Source: an uncultured Methylococcaceae bacterium
GTDB taxonomy: Bacteria; Pseudomonadota; Gammaproteobacteria; Methylococcales; Methylococcaceae
Assembly: GCA_903859815.1 (NCBI GenBank)
Contig: CAIOOA010000179.1
Coordinates: forward strand, 1 to 44,613
Reading direction: 5' to 3'
Length of the DNA: 44,613 bases
Below are positions 1 through 7,214 of the stretch, in pieces. Under the pieces are notes generated by a model. It searched no databases. It saw nothing but the letters and a program-made list of their open reading frames with translations, and was not told where the DNA came from. Position 1 is the first letter of the stretch. Each line of letters opens with the position of its first letter. The position numbers were made by a program, and so were the translations under genes.

Positions 1-325
1 CTCCTGCACGGGTTCGCTTCCCATGCAGGCATCCCCGCTTACTGCGCACAGCCTTCCCGACATCCCATCCCCAAACACACCATGACGCCCTACCCTCGTT
101 TGTTTCGCCATGCTCAACGGGGCCGGTGATTTCCAGGCTTCGCCACAAATCCGCAGTCGCCTAAGTCACACCGCCGAATCGGGTTCGTTAACCAACGGGC
201 TGTCGGTTCGCCTCCGGTTGCTCCCCACCCCGCCTCGCGGCGACGCAGTTACCTTCGGCTTCGGGGTTATGGCTTCCCCCGGCGCGGACTTCCACCGCAC
301 TGACTGTGCGCCCTCACGGGCGCAC
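1..325 (-). mobile_element. Group II intron, 5' part (class C-like), runs off the left edge
   Basis: Read on the minus strand from position 325, the sequence opens with GTGCGCCC, a short GTGA loop and GGGCGCAC, which matches the GUGYG 5' end and first stem of bacterial group II introns. It is followed by the typical domain I string GCGGTGGAAGTCCGC (plus positions 284-298) and a CCGAAGGTAACTGCG-like segment. The exon side is a perfect hairpin (326-353), and group IIC introns are known to insert just behind terminator-like hairpins. The reverse transcriptase, domain V and the 3' end would lie left of position 1 and are not visible. Short open frames here look like intron RNA, not genes. The group II identity is fairly secure; the class assignment is inferred. 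Confidence 0.72.
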
Positions 326-353
326 GGATTCCTGCTTCCCGGCAGGAATGACG
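326..353. repeat. REP-like hairpin element, left copy
   Basis: This 28-base element has two arms (ATTCCTGC and GCAGGAAT) around a short TTCCCG loop. Its reverse complement is identical, base for base, to 44507-44534. It lies 67 bases behind the stop codon of the SUMF1-domain gene and immediately before the group II intron, so it probably served as the intron's hairpin target. It resembles the scattered REP palindromes of many proteobacteria. Confidence 0.8.
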
Positions 354-420
354 GCATTTCGCCTTGGCGGGCTTGTGTATAACGCCGAGCGCGGAGCATG
401 GGAACAATGGGGACAGCCAA

Positions 421-1179
421 TCAGCGGACAACGTGAATGGGAACCACAGACAATACCCGGAAACCCCTGCCGAAGTACCGATTGACGGGAAAGCTCCTGT
501 AGCGGAGGTCAGAGCGCGCACCGCCTTGATCGTCGAGCCAAGACCCGCCACGCACAACCCGGGAGTCGCCGCTGGTATCCACTGCTGTCATCTCCGGCTT
601 GTCCCACTTGTTCAAACACCATTCCCACGCCGTCCCCGACATGTCTTCGATGTGGTAAGGTGATTCGCCATGGGGATACAGGCCAACCGCAGTGGTCTGC
701 TCCAAATACCATTTTCCAGCATTTCCCATTGTTTCGTCGATATTGGCAAACCCAGATTGATATTCATTGCCCCAAGGGTAGATTAACCCACTGGTTCCCC
801 TCGCCGCCTTCTCCCATTGCTGCTCAGTAGGCAGACGAATACTGCCCTCTTCCAAACCCAACACCGCCGTCAGCCAACGGGTGAAAGCAATGGACTCATA
901 CCAATCGACATCAGTGCGCGGACGGTTGGATTGCTGCCAGCGGGAGGTTTGCGGCTCCGGCTTTTTCAAATCCCGCCACCAGCGAGGGTCTTGATAACCT
1001 CCATCGTCTATGAAAGTTTGGTATTGTTGGTTAGTGATGGGGTATTTTGCTATCCAAAAATCAGCGAGATTTATCGTGATTTGTTGTTTGCCTTCGCCAT
1101 AGATAAACGGGCCAGCGGGGATTTCGATCCAGGCAATGTCAGGGATTAGCAAGCGGCGGGTTGTTGGGGCGGTTTGCAC
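421..1179 (-). CDS. SUMF1/FGE-fold protein lacking the catalytic cysteines
   Basis: The 252-residue product has the formylglycine-generating-enzyme (SUMF1, C-type-lectin-like) fold from about residue 14 onward: an IPAGPF opening, RLPTEQQWEKAARG at 115-128, WGNEY at 136-140, GTAWEW at 182-187 and RGGSW at 210-214. In true formylglycine-generating enzymes two cysteines follow GGS(Y/W)L; here that stretch is DDQGGARSDLRYR and has none, and the only cysteine is C188. Sulfatase activation by the copper-cysteine mechanism is therefore unlikely. Such cysteine-less domains often sit at the C-terminus of larger signalling proteins, and this one starts abruptly. It begins at a GTG three bases after the sulfotransferase stop and in the same reading frame, so the two are probably co-translated or once fused. 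No signal peptide is seen. The fold is secure, the role unknown. Confidence 0.8.
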   Translation of the reverse strand: MQTAPTTRRLLIPDIAWIEIPAGPFIYGEGKQQITINLADFWIAKYPITNQQYQTFIDDGGYQDPRWWRDLKKPEPQTSRWQQSNRPRTDVDWYESIAFTRWLTAVLGLEEGSIRLPTEQQWEKAARGTSGLIYPWGNEYQSGFANIDETMGNAGKWYLEQTTAVGLYPHGESPYHIEDMSGTAWEWCLNKWDKPEMTAVDTSGDSRVVRGGSWLDDQGGARSDLRYRSFPVNRYFGRGFRVLSVVPIHVVR

Positions 1180-1182
1180 GGC

Positions 1183-2007
1183 TTATTCCATGGCATATCC
1201 AAACGTTTCCAAGGCTTCCTTGGCTTGATTTTCAAATGAACGAATGATGGAAGCGTCCAAACCTTGCTTATAGGAACCAATATTATTCGTGGAAATGGGG
1301 GTGTAGAGTTTGGCATGTATGGACATGCTATGATAACGGGGGTGAAAATTATGAAAATCCAGTATCCCCGGTTCAAATTCAACCTCTAAAAAATCACAGA
1401 GGGAGCGGAATATACGCTCCGGTTCCCTGACCATGTCTTCATAGCGAATAAACGAATAACTTGCAGTTTTGTGTTGATAAAGCGAATAAAGATATAAGTT
1501 TGAATGGCACCACAATCTTGGAAAATACAAATCCAAGTCACTGACCCAATTGGCCCTTTGTAGGGACACCATGACATCGCGCACATCTCTGACAACATGG
1601 ATGATTTTAATGCTCTGATCGTCAAAGGTTCCTGCCTGATCCAATATCCTCAAGTACATGATGTCGTTTGGCGTTTTATTGCCAGCCAGTTTTTTCCCGA
1701 GCTTGGTGGCAAGTCCGCCATAGAGAGCATTGAGAATATGGGTTGGATGATATTCGCACCCCATAATGATATTGGATACTTCGTTTTTGTCCAAGTATTC
1801 CCCAATATGCTGGGGAAAAGCCGACGAATGGGTGATGAGATTAATCATTAACTGTTTGCCGATTTCCGGGTCACGAACCGTCTCGACAATAAACGCCAAT
1901 GGGATGACGAAATCGGTTTCGGCAGGAACGATGATGTCAGAATGGGCGCTAAGCGATTGGGCCAATAAGGTCGTGCCGGAGCGAGGGGAACCAAAGATGA
2001 AAAACAT
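1183..2007 (-). CDS. Sulfotransferase family protein (PAPS-dependent)
   Basis: The 274-residue protein opens with the 5'-phosphosulfate-binding loop FGSPRSGTTLL (residues 5-15) and has the second PAPS-binding segment HVVRDVRDVMVSL in the middle, both hallmarks of the sulfotransferase superfamily. The C-terminal part has the usual YEDMVREPE segment followed by a helix like those of bacterial cytosolic sulfotransferases. These enzymes move sulfate from PAPS to a hydroxyl or amine on a sugar, lipid or small molecule; the acceptor cannot be told from sequence. The ATG at 2007 directly precedes the loop, so little can be missing, though no clear Shine-Dalgarno is visible. The stop (TAA) is followed by GCC and the GTG start of the SUMF1-domain gene in the same frame. 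Base composition is more AT-rich than ffh upstream, which hints at separate acquisition. Confidence 0.85.
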   Translation of the reverse strand: MFFIFGSPRSGTTLLAQSLSAHSDIIVPAETDFVIPLAFIVETVRDPEIGKQLMINLITHSSAFPQHIGEYLDKNEVSNIIMGCEYHPTHILNALYGGLATKLGKKLAGNKTPNDIMYLRILDQAGTFDDQSIKIIHVVRDVRDVMVSLQRANWVSDLDLYFPRLWCHSNLYLYSLYQHKTASYSFIRYEDMVREPERIFRSLCDFLEVEFEPGILDFHNFHPRYHSMSIHAKLYTPISTNNIGSYKQGLDASIIRSFENQAKEALETFGYAME

Positions 2008-2112
2008 GTTGAATAATGTATGGGTTTAGTGGATAAGGTTCCCTTCCATGTGGCATCACATCCGTGTGAAAGTTAAGTCATTCAATTCAAGCTTTCAATG
2101 AAAAGTGATTTC

Positions 2113-2168
2113 GGAGTGCGAGGCTTGCCTTGCGAGGGCATGTTAAGCCAAGGCAAGCCTTGCACTCC
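2113..2168. repeat. Long imperfect hairpin element (20-base arms)
   Basis: The arms 2113-2132 and 2149-2168 pair at 19 of 20 positions around a 16-base loop (left arm begins GGAGTGCGAGGCTTG, right arm ends AAGCCTTGCACTCC). It lies between ffh and the sulfotransferase gene and could end ffh transcription, but no run of T follows on the minus strand, so it looks more like an interspersed palindrome than a classical terminator. Confidence 0.7.
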
Positions 2169-2212
2169 CGACGTGATTTTTAAATGGCGAAACCCTGCTT
2201 ATCCAAAAACGC

Positions 2213-3577
2213 TTAAAACGTTGGCGACCGTTTGCCCATCATGGATTTCGCGCCGCGCATCATCGAGGCGATATTGCCGCCTTTTTTGAACTTCTTCATC
2301 ATTTTCTGCATTTGCTCGAATTGCTTGAGCATCTTATTGATTTCAGCCACATCCGTGCCAGAACCCTTGGCGATGCGGTTTTTGCGCGAACCGTTCAGAA
2401 TGTCGGGGGTATGGCGTTCCTTCTTGGTCATGGAGTCGATCATGGCAAGCTGTTGGAACAGTTCCTTCTCGTTGATCTTGTCTTTGACATGCTGCGGCAT
2501 CGAGGAAACACCGGGCAGTTTGTCCAGCATCGCCATGACCCCGCCCATGCTCTTCAACTGGGTAAGCTGGTCTTTATAGTCTTCCAAGTTGAAATCCTTG
2601 CCCTTATGGATCTTCTTCGCCAGCTTTTCGGCCTTGTCCTTGTCCATCTTGCGCTCCACATCCTCGATCAGGGAGAGCATGTCGCCCATGCCGAGAATTC
2701 GGGAGGCTAGACGGTCGGGATGGAACAATTCCAAAGCGGCGGTTTTTTCACCGATGCCTAGGAATTTGATGGGTTTGCCAGTGATATGGCGGATGGACAG
2801 GGCTGCACCGCCACGGGCATCGCCATCGGTCTTGGTCAGGATGATGCCGGTCAGGGGCAAGGCATCATGGAAGGCTTTGGCGGTGTTGGCAGCATCTTGG
2901 CCGGTCATGCTATCGACCACAAACAAAGTTTCGATGGGTTTGATGGCGGCATGGATTTCTTTGATTTCCGCCATCATTTGCTCGTCGATAGCTAAGCGGC
3001 CGGCGGTATCGACGAGGACCACGTCATAATATTTTTTGCGGGCAAAATTAATGGCATCCTTGGCGATGTCCACAGGTTTTTGTGAGATGTCGCTGGGGAA
3101 GAATTCGGCTTTGACTTCAGTCGCCAAGGTTTTCAACTGTTCGATGGCGGCAGGGCGGTAAACGTCGGCGGACACCACCAGCACGGATTTACGCTCGTTT
3201 TCCTTGAGCCAACGTGCCAATTTGGCAACTGTGGTGGTTTTGCCCGCACCTTGCAAGCCGGCCATCAGAATCACCGCCGGCGGTTGACAGGCTAGGCTGA
3301 GCTTTTCATGGGCATTGCCCATAATGGCTTTCAATTCTTCATGGACGATCTTAACCAAAGACTGCCCGGGGCTGAGGCTTTTCTCGACTTCCTGACCGAG
3401 CGCCCGGACTTTGACATGTTCGATGAAGTCCTTGACCACGGGTAAAGCCACATCCGCTTCCAGCAGGGCTGCTCGCACCTCGCGAAGGGTGTCTTGAATA
3501 TTGCTCTCGGTCAGGCGGCCCTGTCCACGAATTTTCTTGAGCGAATCGTTAAATCGTTGGGTTAGGTTATCGAACAT
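2213..3577 (-). CDS. ffh: Signal recognition particle protein Ffh
   Basis: This is the GTPase that, with 4.5S RNA, binds signal sequences of nascent membrane proteins and brings ribosomes to FtsY at the inner membrane. The N-terminal four-helix N domain spans about residues 1-85. The G domain has GLQGAGKTTT (from 107), the DVYRPAA segment, DTAGR and TKTDGDARGG. The methionine-rich M domain runs from about residue 320 to the end at 454, and includes IHKGKDFNLEDY, GSGT and a MMRGAKSMMGKR tail. The frame extends 26 codons further upstream, but the ATG at 3577 gives the standard MFDNLTQRF start and has AAAGG about eleven bases ahead, so it is chosen. The length of 454 residues is normal. It stands alone, 194 bases from the upstream iminopeptidase gene on the same strand. 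Confidence 0.98.
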   Translation of the reverse strand: MFDNLTQRFNDSLKKIRGQGRLTESNIQDTLREVRAALLEADVALPVVKDFIEHVKVRALGQEVEKSLSPGQSLVKIVHEELKAIMGNAHEKLSLACQPPAVILMAGLQGAGKTTTVAKLARWLKENERKSVLVVSADVYRPAAIEQLKTLATEVKAEFFPSDISQKPVDIAKDAINFARKKYYDVVLVDTAGRLAIDEQMMAEIKEIHAAIKPIETLFVVDSMTGQDAANTAKAFHDALPLTGIILTKTDGDARGGAALSIRHITGKPIKFLGIGEKTAALELFHPDRLASRILGMGDMLSLIEDVERKMDKDKAEKLAKKIHKGKDFNLEDYKDQLTQLKSMGGVMAMLDKLPGVSSMPQHVKDKINEKELFQQLAMIDSMTKKERHTPDILNGSRKNRIAKGSGTDVAEINKMLKQFEQMQKMMKKFKKGGNIASMMRGAKSMMGKRSPTF

Positions 3578-3771
3578 GTAAATAATACCTTTAAGCTTGG
3601 CAACGTTTGGTTGTCGGTTCCGGTCGGCGATGATGCCTGTCTTGCTCAGGGGCAATTGGCATCAAAACAGTAATTTTACCTCGACAAGCGGAAGAAATAT
3701 GCTTTTTTCTGAAAATTGAAACAAATATGGGGTAGAAAGGATTGGCTTTCAAGTTATTTGGGCTTGCTTTT

Positions 3772-4725
3772 TCAAGCCGACAGCAGCAAAGCCAACTCAT
3801 CCGCCGCCGTGACCAAGGCATCAATCATTTCTGGGCTCCCCGCAATATGACCGGCTTGCGGCAAGATTCTCAGCTTTGAGTCTGGCAAATGTTTGTGCAA
3901 GGAATAAGCCGATTCCATTGGGCAGACGAGGTCGCGCCGTCCATGAATGATGATGGTCGGGACTTTGGGGAGGCGTTGGCGGTTAAGTAGGATTTGATTT
4001 TCTTGGATGAAATAGCGATGGAAGGCATAATGCAACTCTATCTTCGCTTGCTGTAAGTCACTGTTGGAAATATGGCCTTCGCAGTCAGTGGGTGCAAAAT
4101 CCTCCCCGAGCGCCAATTGTCCACCCCATCTCGACCAAGCCCTTGCGATCCTGCGTTGGGCCAGTTCATCCTCGCCGTTCAACAATGCGTGGAAGGTGGC
4201 GATAGGGTCTTCATGGGTTTCGCCATGCAGGGCTGCCATCAGTTCGTCCCAAGGTTCCGGGTAAATACGATTGGCCCCCACTTTGACGAACCAGTCCAAA
4301 TCTTCTTGCCTAGCCAGGAACGTGCCACGCAAAACCAAGCCCTTGACCTTGTTTGGGTAAGCTTCGGCGTAGAGCAGGGCTAGTGTCGCACCCCAGGAAC
4401 CTCCAAACAGCAACCAAGCGTCAATGCCTAGAGAGTCTCGAATAAACTCCATATCGGCCAGTAAATGGGCGGTAGTGTTGTCTTCCAGCCGACCCAGCGG
4501 GGTGGATCGCCCGGAACCGCGTTGGTCGAACAGAATGGCGCGGTATTTGTCAGGGTCAAAAAAACTGCGATGGTAGGGTTTGCAGCCTGAACCCGGTCCG
4601 CCATGAAGAAAAACCACTGGAATACCCTTTGGGTTGCCACATTCCTCCACATGCAAGCGGTGGGTTTTGTCTACGCTTAGGGTGTGAACCGCAAAAGGGG
4701 CAATGCTGGGATAAAGTTCTTTCAT
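3772..4725 (-). CDS. pip: Proline iminopeptidase (S33 alpha/beta hydrolase)
   Basis: The 317-residue cytoplasmic peptidase removes N-terminal proline from peptides. It shows the family's full signature: HGGPGSG at 41-47 (oxyanion region), DQRGSGRS at about 67-74, the nucleophile elbow GGSWG with Ser110, then Asp265 in HGRRDLVCP and His293 in AGHIAG, giving a complete Ser-Asp-His triad. The length is what is usual for the bacterial single-domain enzyme. It is transcribed in the same direction as ffh with a 194-base gap; a shared transcript is possible but not shown. No signal peptide is present. Confidence 0.95.
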   Translation of the reverse strand: MKELYPSIAPFAVHTLSVDKTHRLHVEECGNPKGIPVVFLHGGPGSGCKPYHRSFFDPDKYRAILFDQRGSGRSTPLGRLEDNTTAHLLADMEFIRDSLGIDAWLLFGGSWGATLALLYAEAYPNKVKGLVLRGTFLARQEDLDWFVKVGANRIYPEPWDELMAALHGETHEDPIATFHALLNGEDELAQRRIARAWSRWGGQLALGEDFAPTDCEGHISNSDLQQAKIELHYAFHRYFIQENQILLNRQRLPKVPTIIIHGRRDLVCPMESAYSLHKHLPDSKLRILPQAGHIAGSPEMIDALVTAADELALLLSA

Positions 4726-4899
4726 GGTAAAGGTGGATATTGAAGTCCCAAATGCGGATTAAAATACTATAGGATTGAGTAGAGCGCTATGGAATTCCAC
4801 CTATTTCTGGTAAATGTGACGGTTGAGGAGCTTTGACAACGCTCAAGCCGTTAGGGCTTCTGTCTTTTTCCTTGATGGGTTTACAATAACCTCAAAATA

Positions 4900-4933
4900 A
4901 AAGGGGAAGGGGGATTGCTCCCCCTTCCCCTTT
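4900..4933 (-). terminator. Rho-independent terminator of the outer-membrane protein gene
   Basis: A perfect 15-base-pair stem (arms 4900-4914 and 4919-4933) with a four-base loop lies 26 bases past the stop of the outer-membrane gene. Read on the minus strand it is followed by TATTTTGAGG after the stem's own T run. One arm is all purine (AAAGGGGAAGGGGGA), which makes it exceptionally stable. Confidence 0.9.
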
Positions 4934-4959
4934 CAATGCTAAGATAAACTGAGTGAATC

Positions 4960-5925
4960 TTAGAACTTGAAGCCGAAATAGCCACCTGCGGTCAGGCCGT
5001 CGGTGCTCATGCCTTTCAGCCTGACAGGAATACCATTGAGGCCAATTTTGTTGTTGTAGCTCAAGTCGCCGCCAGTGAAGTTGTAGCGGAAGTCGATACC
5101 TGCGACTATTGCTTTCCAAACGGCAACTTCGCCACCGACGCCCAGCATCAAACCGGGGTTCAGCACGGTTACACCGCTAGACGGCGGGGAGATGACGTTC
5201 ATCGACAGGCCAAACGGAATGACCCAAGGTGTGAAGATGGTTCCGGTGTTGAACTTGATTTTCGGAGAAGCGGCCAAGGTGAATTGGGTGATTTGGTTCT
5301 GAATGGTACCCAGAGTTCCAGCCGGGCCGAAAGCGGTGCTTGCAGCGGCAACCAAAGTGTTGGTGGATTGACCAAAGTTCTTGTATTCAAACATCAATTC
5401 GCCATCAAGGGCGATCAAGTCGGTCAAGCCCCAGAGGTCGTTAGTCAAGCGGTGGTCAATGCCAGCACCAATATACCAGCCAGCGCCACCATTGCTGATG
5501 TTCTGAATGCCCAATCCATTCAAGCCACTGTTGGAGACTAACAATTCATCGGAACGATTGTGGGTCATGCCCGCATAACCGCCACGGAAATACAGGGTGC
5601 TGTCGTCTTCTTTGGACTTGGCTTCATGCTCTGCAATTTTTTCTTCGACCACTTTTTCCGAAGCAGCGTTCTGCTGGGAATTGGTGAGTGCGGATTTAGC
5701 AGTGGTGTTGGTAGTGTTCAATTGGCTACGCAGAGCTTGAATTTCCGCTTCCATGGCACGCAGTCTTGCATCGGTGCTGGAAGTGGACACAGCGGATGAA
5801 GAACGGGTGGCTGAACTATGAGTGTGAGATTTGCCCGTTTTGTGGGCAAATGCTGCTTGTGGCACAACGGCAATCGCTGAAGCGACTGCTAGGCTAATTA
5901 AAGTAGTTTTAGTGATGGTCTTCAT
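4960..5925 (-). CDS. Outer-membrane beta-barrel protein with N-terminal coiled coil
   Basis: The 321-residue product has a clear signal peptide (positive MKTITKTT start, hydrophobic core, cleavage after AAFA near residue 27). A short mature stretch with His, Ser and Thr follows, then a coiled coil (about residues 53-105, with RLRAMEAEIQALRSQL) and a C-terminal barrel of alternating strands from about 110. It ends in GGYFGFKF, and a terminal phenylalanine is the usual BAM recognition signal. Coiled-coil-plus-barrel proteins of this plan are common in methanotroph genomes, where they are usually annotated only as outer-membrane proteins. The start is supported by GAGGAAGGG about ten bases before the ATG at 5925. 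It has its own promoter candidate and terminator, so it is probably monocistronic and well expressed. The transported substrate, if any, cannot be inferred. Confidence 0.88.
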   Translation of the reverse strand: MKTITKTTLISLAVASAIAVVPQAAFAHKTGKSHTHSSATRSSSAVSTSSTDARLRAMEAEIQALRSQLNTTNTTAKSALTNSQQNAASEKVVEEKIAEHEAKSKEDDSTLYFRGGYAGMTHNRSDELLVSNSGLNGLGIQNISNGGAGWYIGAGIDHRLTNDLWGLTDLIALDGELMFEYKNFGQSTNTLVAAASTAFGPAGTLGTIQNQITQFTLAASPKIKFNTGTIFTPWVIPFGLSMNVISPPSSGVTVLNPGLMLGVGGEVAVWKAIVAGIDFRYNFTGGDLSYNNKIGLNGIPVRLKGMSTDGLTAGGYFGFKF

Positions 5926-6003
5926 AAGGTTTACCCTTCCTCAAAGCATTTAGTTGGAATTAAATCCGTTGTTTATAAGCAACAGATAGTTGCTCTGGTG
6001 CAG

Positions 6004-6032
6004 ATCGTAGCAAATATTTTTCATTTTTACAA
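6004..6032 (-). promoter_or_regulatory. Candidate sigma-70 promoter of the outer-membrane gene
   Basis: On the minus strand TTGTAA (6032-6027) and TACGAT (6009-6004) are separated by exactly 17 bases, and the -10 box is preceded by TGC, an extended -10. It lies about 80 bases upstream of the ATG at 5925. It was found by eye and is untested. Confidence 0.45.
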
Positions 6033-6186
6033 CATTTTTGTGGCAAAAGTTGCGACAGATAAAATTTTGACTGTGTTGCCAGCGGGCGTGAACTCAGCTA
6101 GCTTGTGGTTCTAAGGCTAGGGCGAACAGCCAATAATCCCTGCATCATCAAATCCAAAATTTAGGGAAAACCAAGCCTTAAGCGAT

Positions 6187-6192
6187 TATAAT
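6187..6192 (+). promoter_or_regulatory. Candidate -10 box upstream of mcl
   Basis: A perfect TATAAT lies 54 bases before the mcl ATG. No good -35 box is found at the usual distance, so the promoter may need an activator or the match may be chance. The rest of the 320-base gap 5926-6245 holds only the divergent promoter candidate and no open frame worth calling. Confidence 0.3.
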
Positions 6193-6245
6193 CATTCGCT
6201 TTAACGTCAAGGATGCGGATTTTTTAATTTTTCCCAGAGATAAAC

Positions 6246-7214
6246 ATGGCCGTGAAAAATCGATTACACCGTAGTGAACTGGCGGTTCCGGGCAGCAACA
6301 AACGGATGCTAGAAAAAGCACCTGAAGCGGGTGCCGACATCGTTTTCCTTGATCTTGAAGATGCCGTGGCCCCGGATGACAAGGAACCGGCGCGGGCGAA
6401 CATCATCGAGGCTTTGCAATCTTACGATTGGTCAAAATGCGCAGTTTCCATTCGCATGAACGGATTGGACACTTACTGGGCCTACCGGGATTTGGTGGAA
6501 ATAGTGGAAGTTGTCGGTGACAAGTTAGACACCATATTAATACCAAAAGTAGGGTCCGCTTCCGATGTGCTGTTCGTCGCGACCATGCTCTCTCAGATTG
6601 AAGCTTATAAAGGTTACAAGCCAATCAACATCCATGTGCTGATCGAAACAGCCATGGGGATGGCAAATGTCGAGGAAATTGCACGGACTTGTCCAGAACG
6701 CATGGAGGCCATGGTGTTTGGCGTGGCTGATTATGCGGCTTCCGTCCGCGCACGGACGACGAACATTGGCGGTGCAAACCCGGACTATGGCATGTTGACC
6801 GACCCGGACGAAGCCAATGAACGTGGCTTCCACTGGGGCGACCAATGGCATTTCGGCATTTCCCGCATGGTTGCCGCCTGTCGTGCCTACGGTCTGAGGC
6901 CAATCGACGGGCCTTTTGGCGATTTTAACGATCCAGAAGGCTTCCGTGCCGCCGCCCGCCGCGCAGCCGCCTTGGGCTGTGAAGGCAAATGGGCCATCCA
7001 CCCTTCGCAAGTCGCTTTGTGCAATGAAATCTTCACCCCTACCGAAAAGGAAGTCAGCCGTGCCTATCGTATCATTGAATCCATGCAGCAGGCGGCTAAG
7101 GAAGGCAAGGGGGCAGTGTCACTGGACGGTCGGCTGATTGATGCCGCATCAATCCGCATGGCGGAAAATGTGGTTAGGCAAATCAAGCAAATAGAGATGA
7201 GGTCAAGCGTTTGA
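6246..7214 (+). CDS. mcl: Malyl-CoA lyase
   Basis: The 322-residue protein belongs to the HpcH/citrate lyase beta family. It starts HRSELAVPGSNKRMLEKA, has the metal-site segment VFLDLEDAVAPDDK (about 33-46), the LIETAMG strand with a catalytic-site glutamate, and the FGVADYAAS and WAIHPSQV segments that mark malyl-CoA/beta-methylmalyl-CoA lyases. It cleaves malyl-CoA to glyoxylate and acetyl-CoA, a step of the serine cycle. The gene leads a three-gene operon: its TGA overlaps the TTG start of mtkA. The usual serine-cycle neighbours (ppc, hprA, ftfL) are absent here. A related citramalyl-CoA or 3-hydroxy-3-carboxyacyl lyase role is less likely given the malate thiokinase partners. Confidence 0.93.
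   Translation: MAVKNRLHRSELAVPGSNKRMLEKAPEAGADIVFLDLEDAVAPDDKEPARANIIEALQSYDWSKCAVSIRMNGLDTYWAYRDLVEIVEVVGDKLDTILIPKVGSASDVLFVATMLSQIEAYKGYKPINIHVLIETAMGMANVEEIARTCPERMEAMVFGVADYAASVRARTTNIGGANPDYGMLTDPDEANERGFHWGDQWHFGISRMVAACRAYGLRPIDGPFGDFNDPEGFRAAARRAAALGCEGKWAIHPSQVALCNEIFTPTEKEVSRAYRIIESMQQAAKEGKGAVSLDGRLIDAASIRMAENVVRQIKQIEMRSSV

Noticed and set aside
110-382. Apparent short genes in the first 420 bases on both strands
   Set aside because: They overlap group II intron domain I RNA and do not look like proteins; such frames are often wrongly annotated in introns.
6091-6101. GAACTCAGCTA occurring again near 10666
   Set aside because: Eleven bases shared by two places in 45 kb is expected by chance, and the second copy includes a stop codon region.
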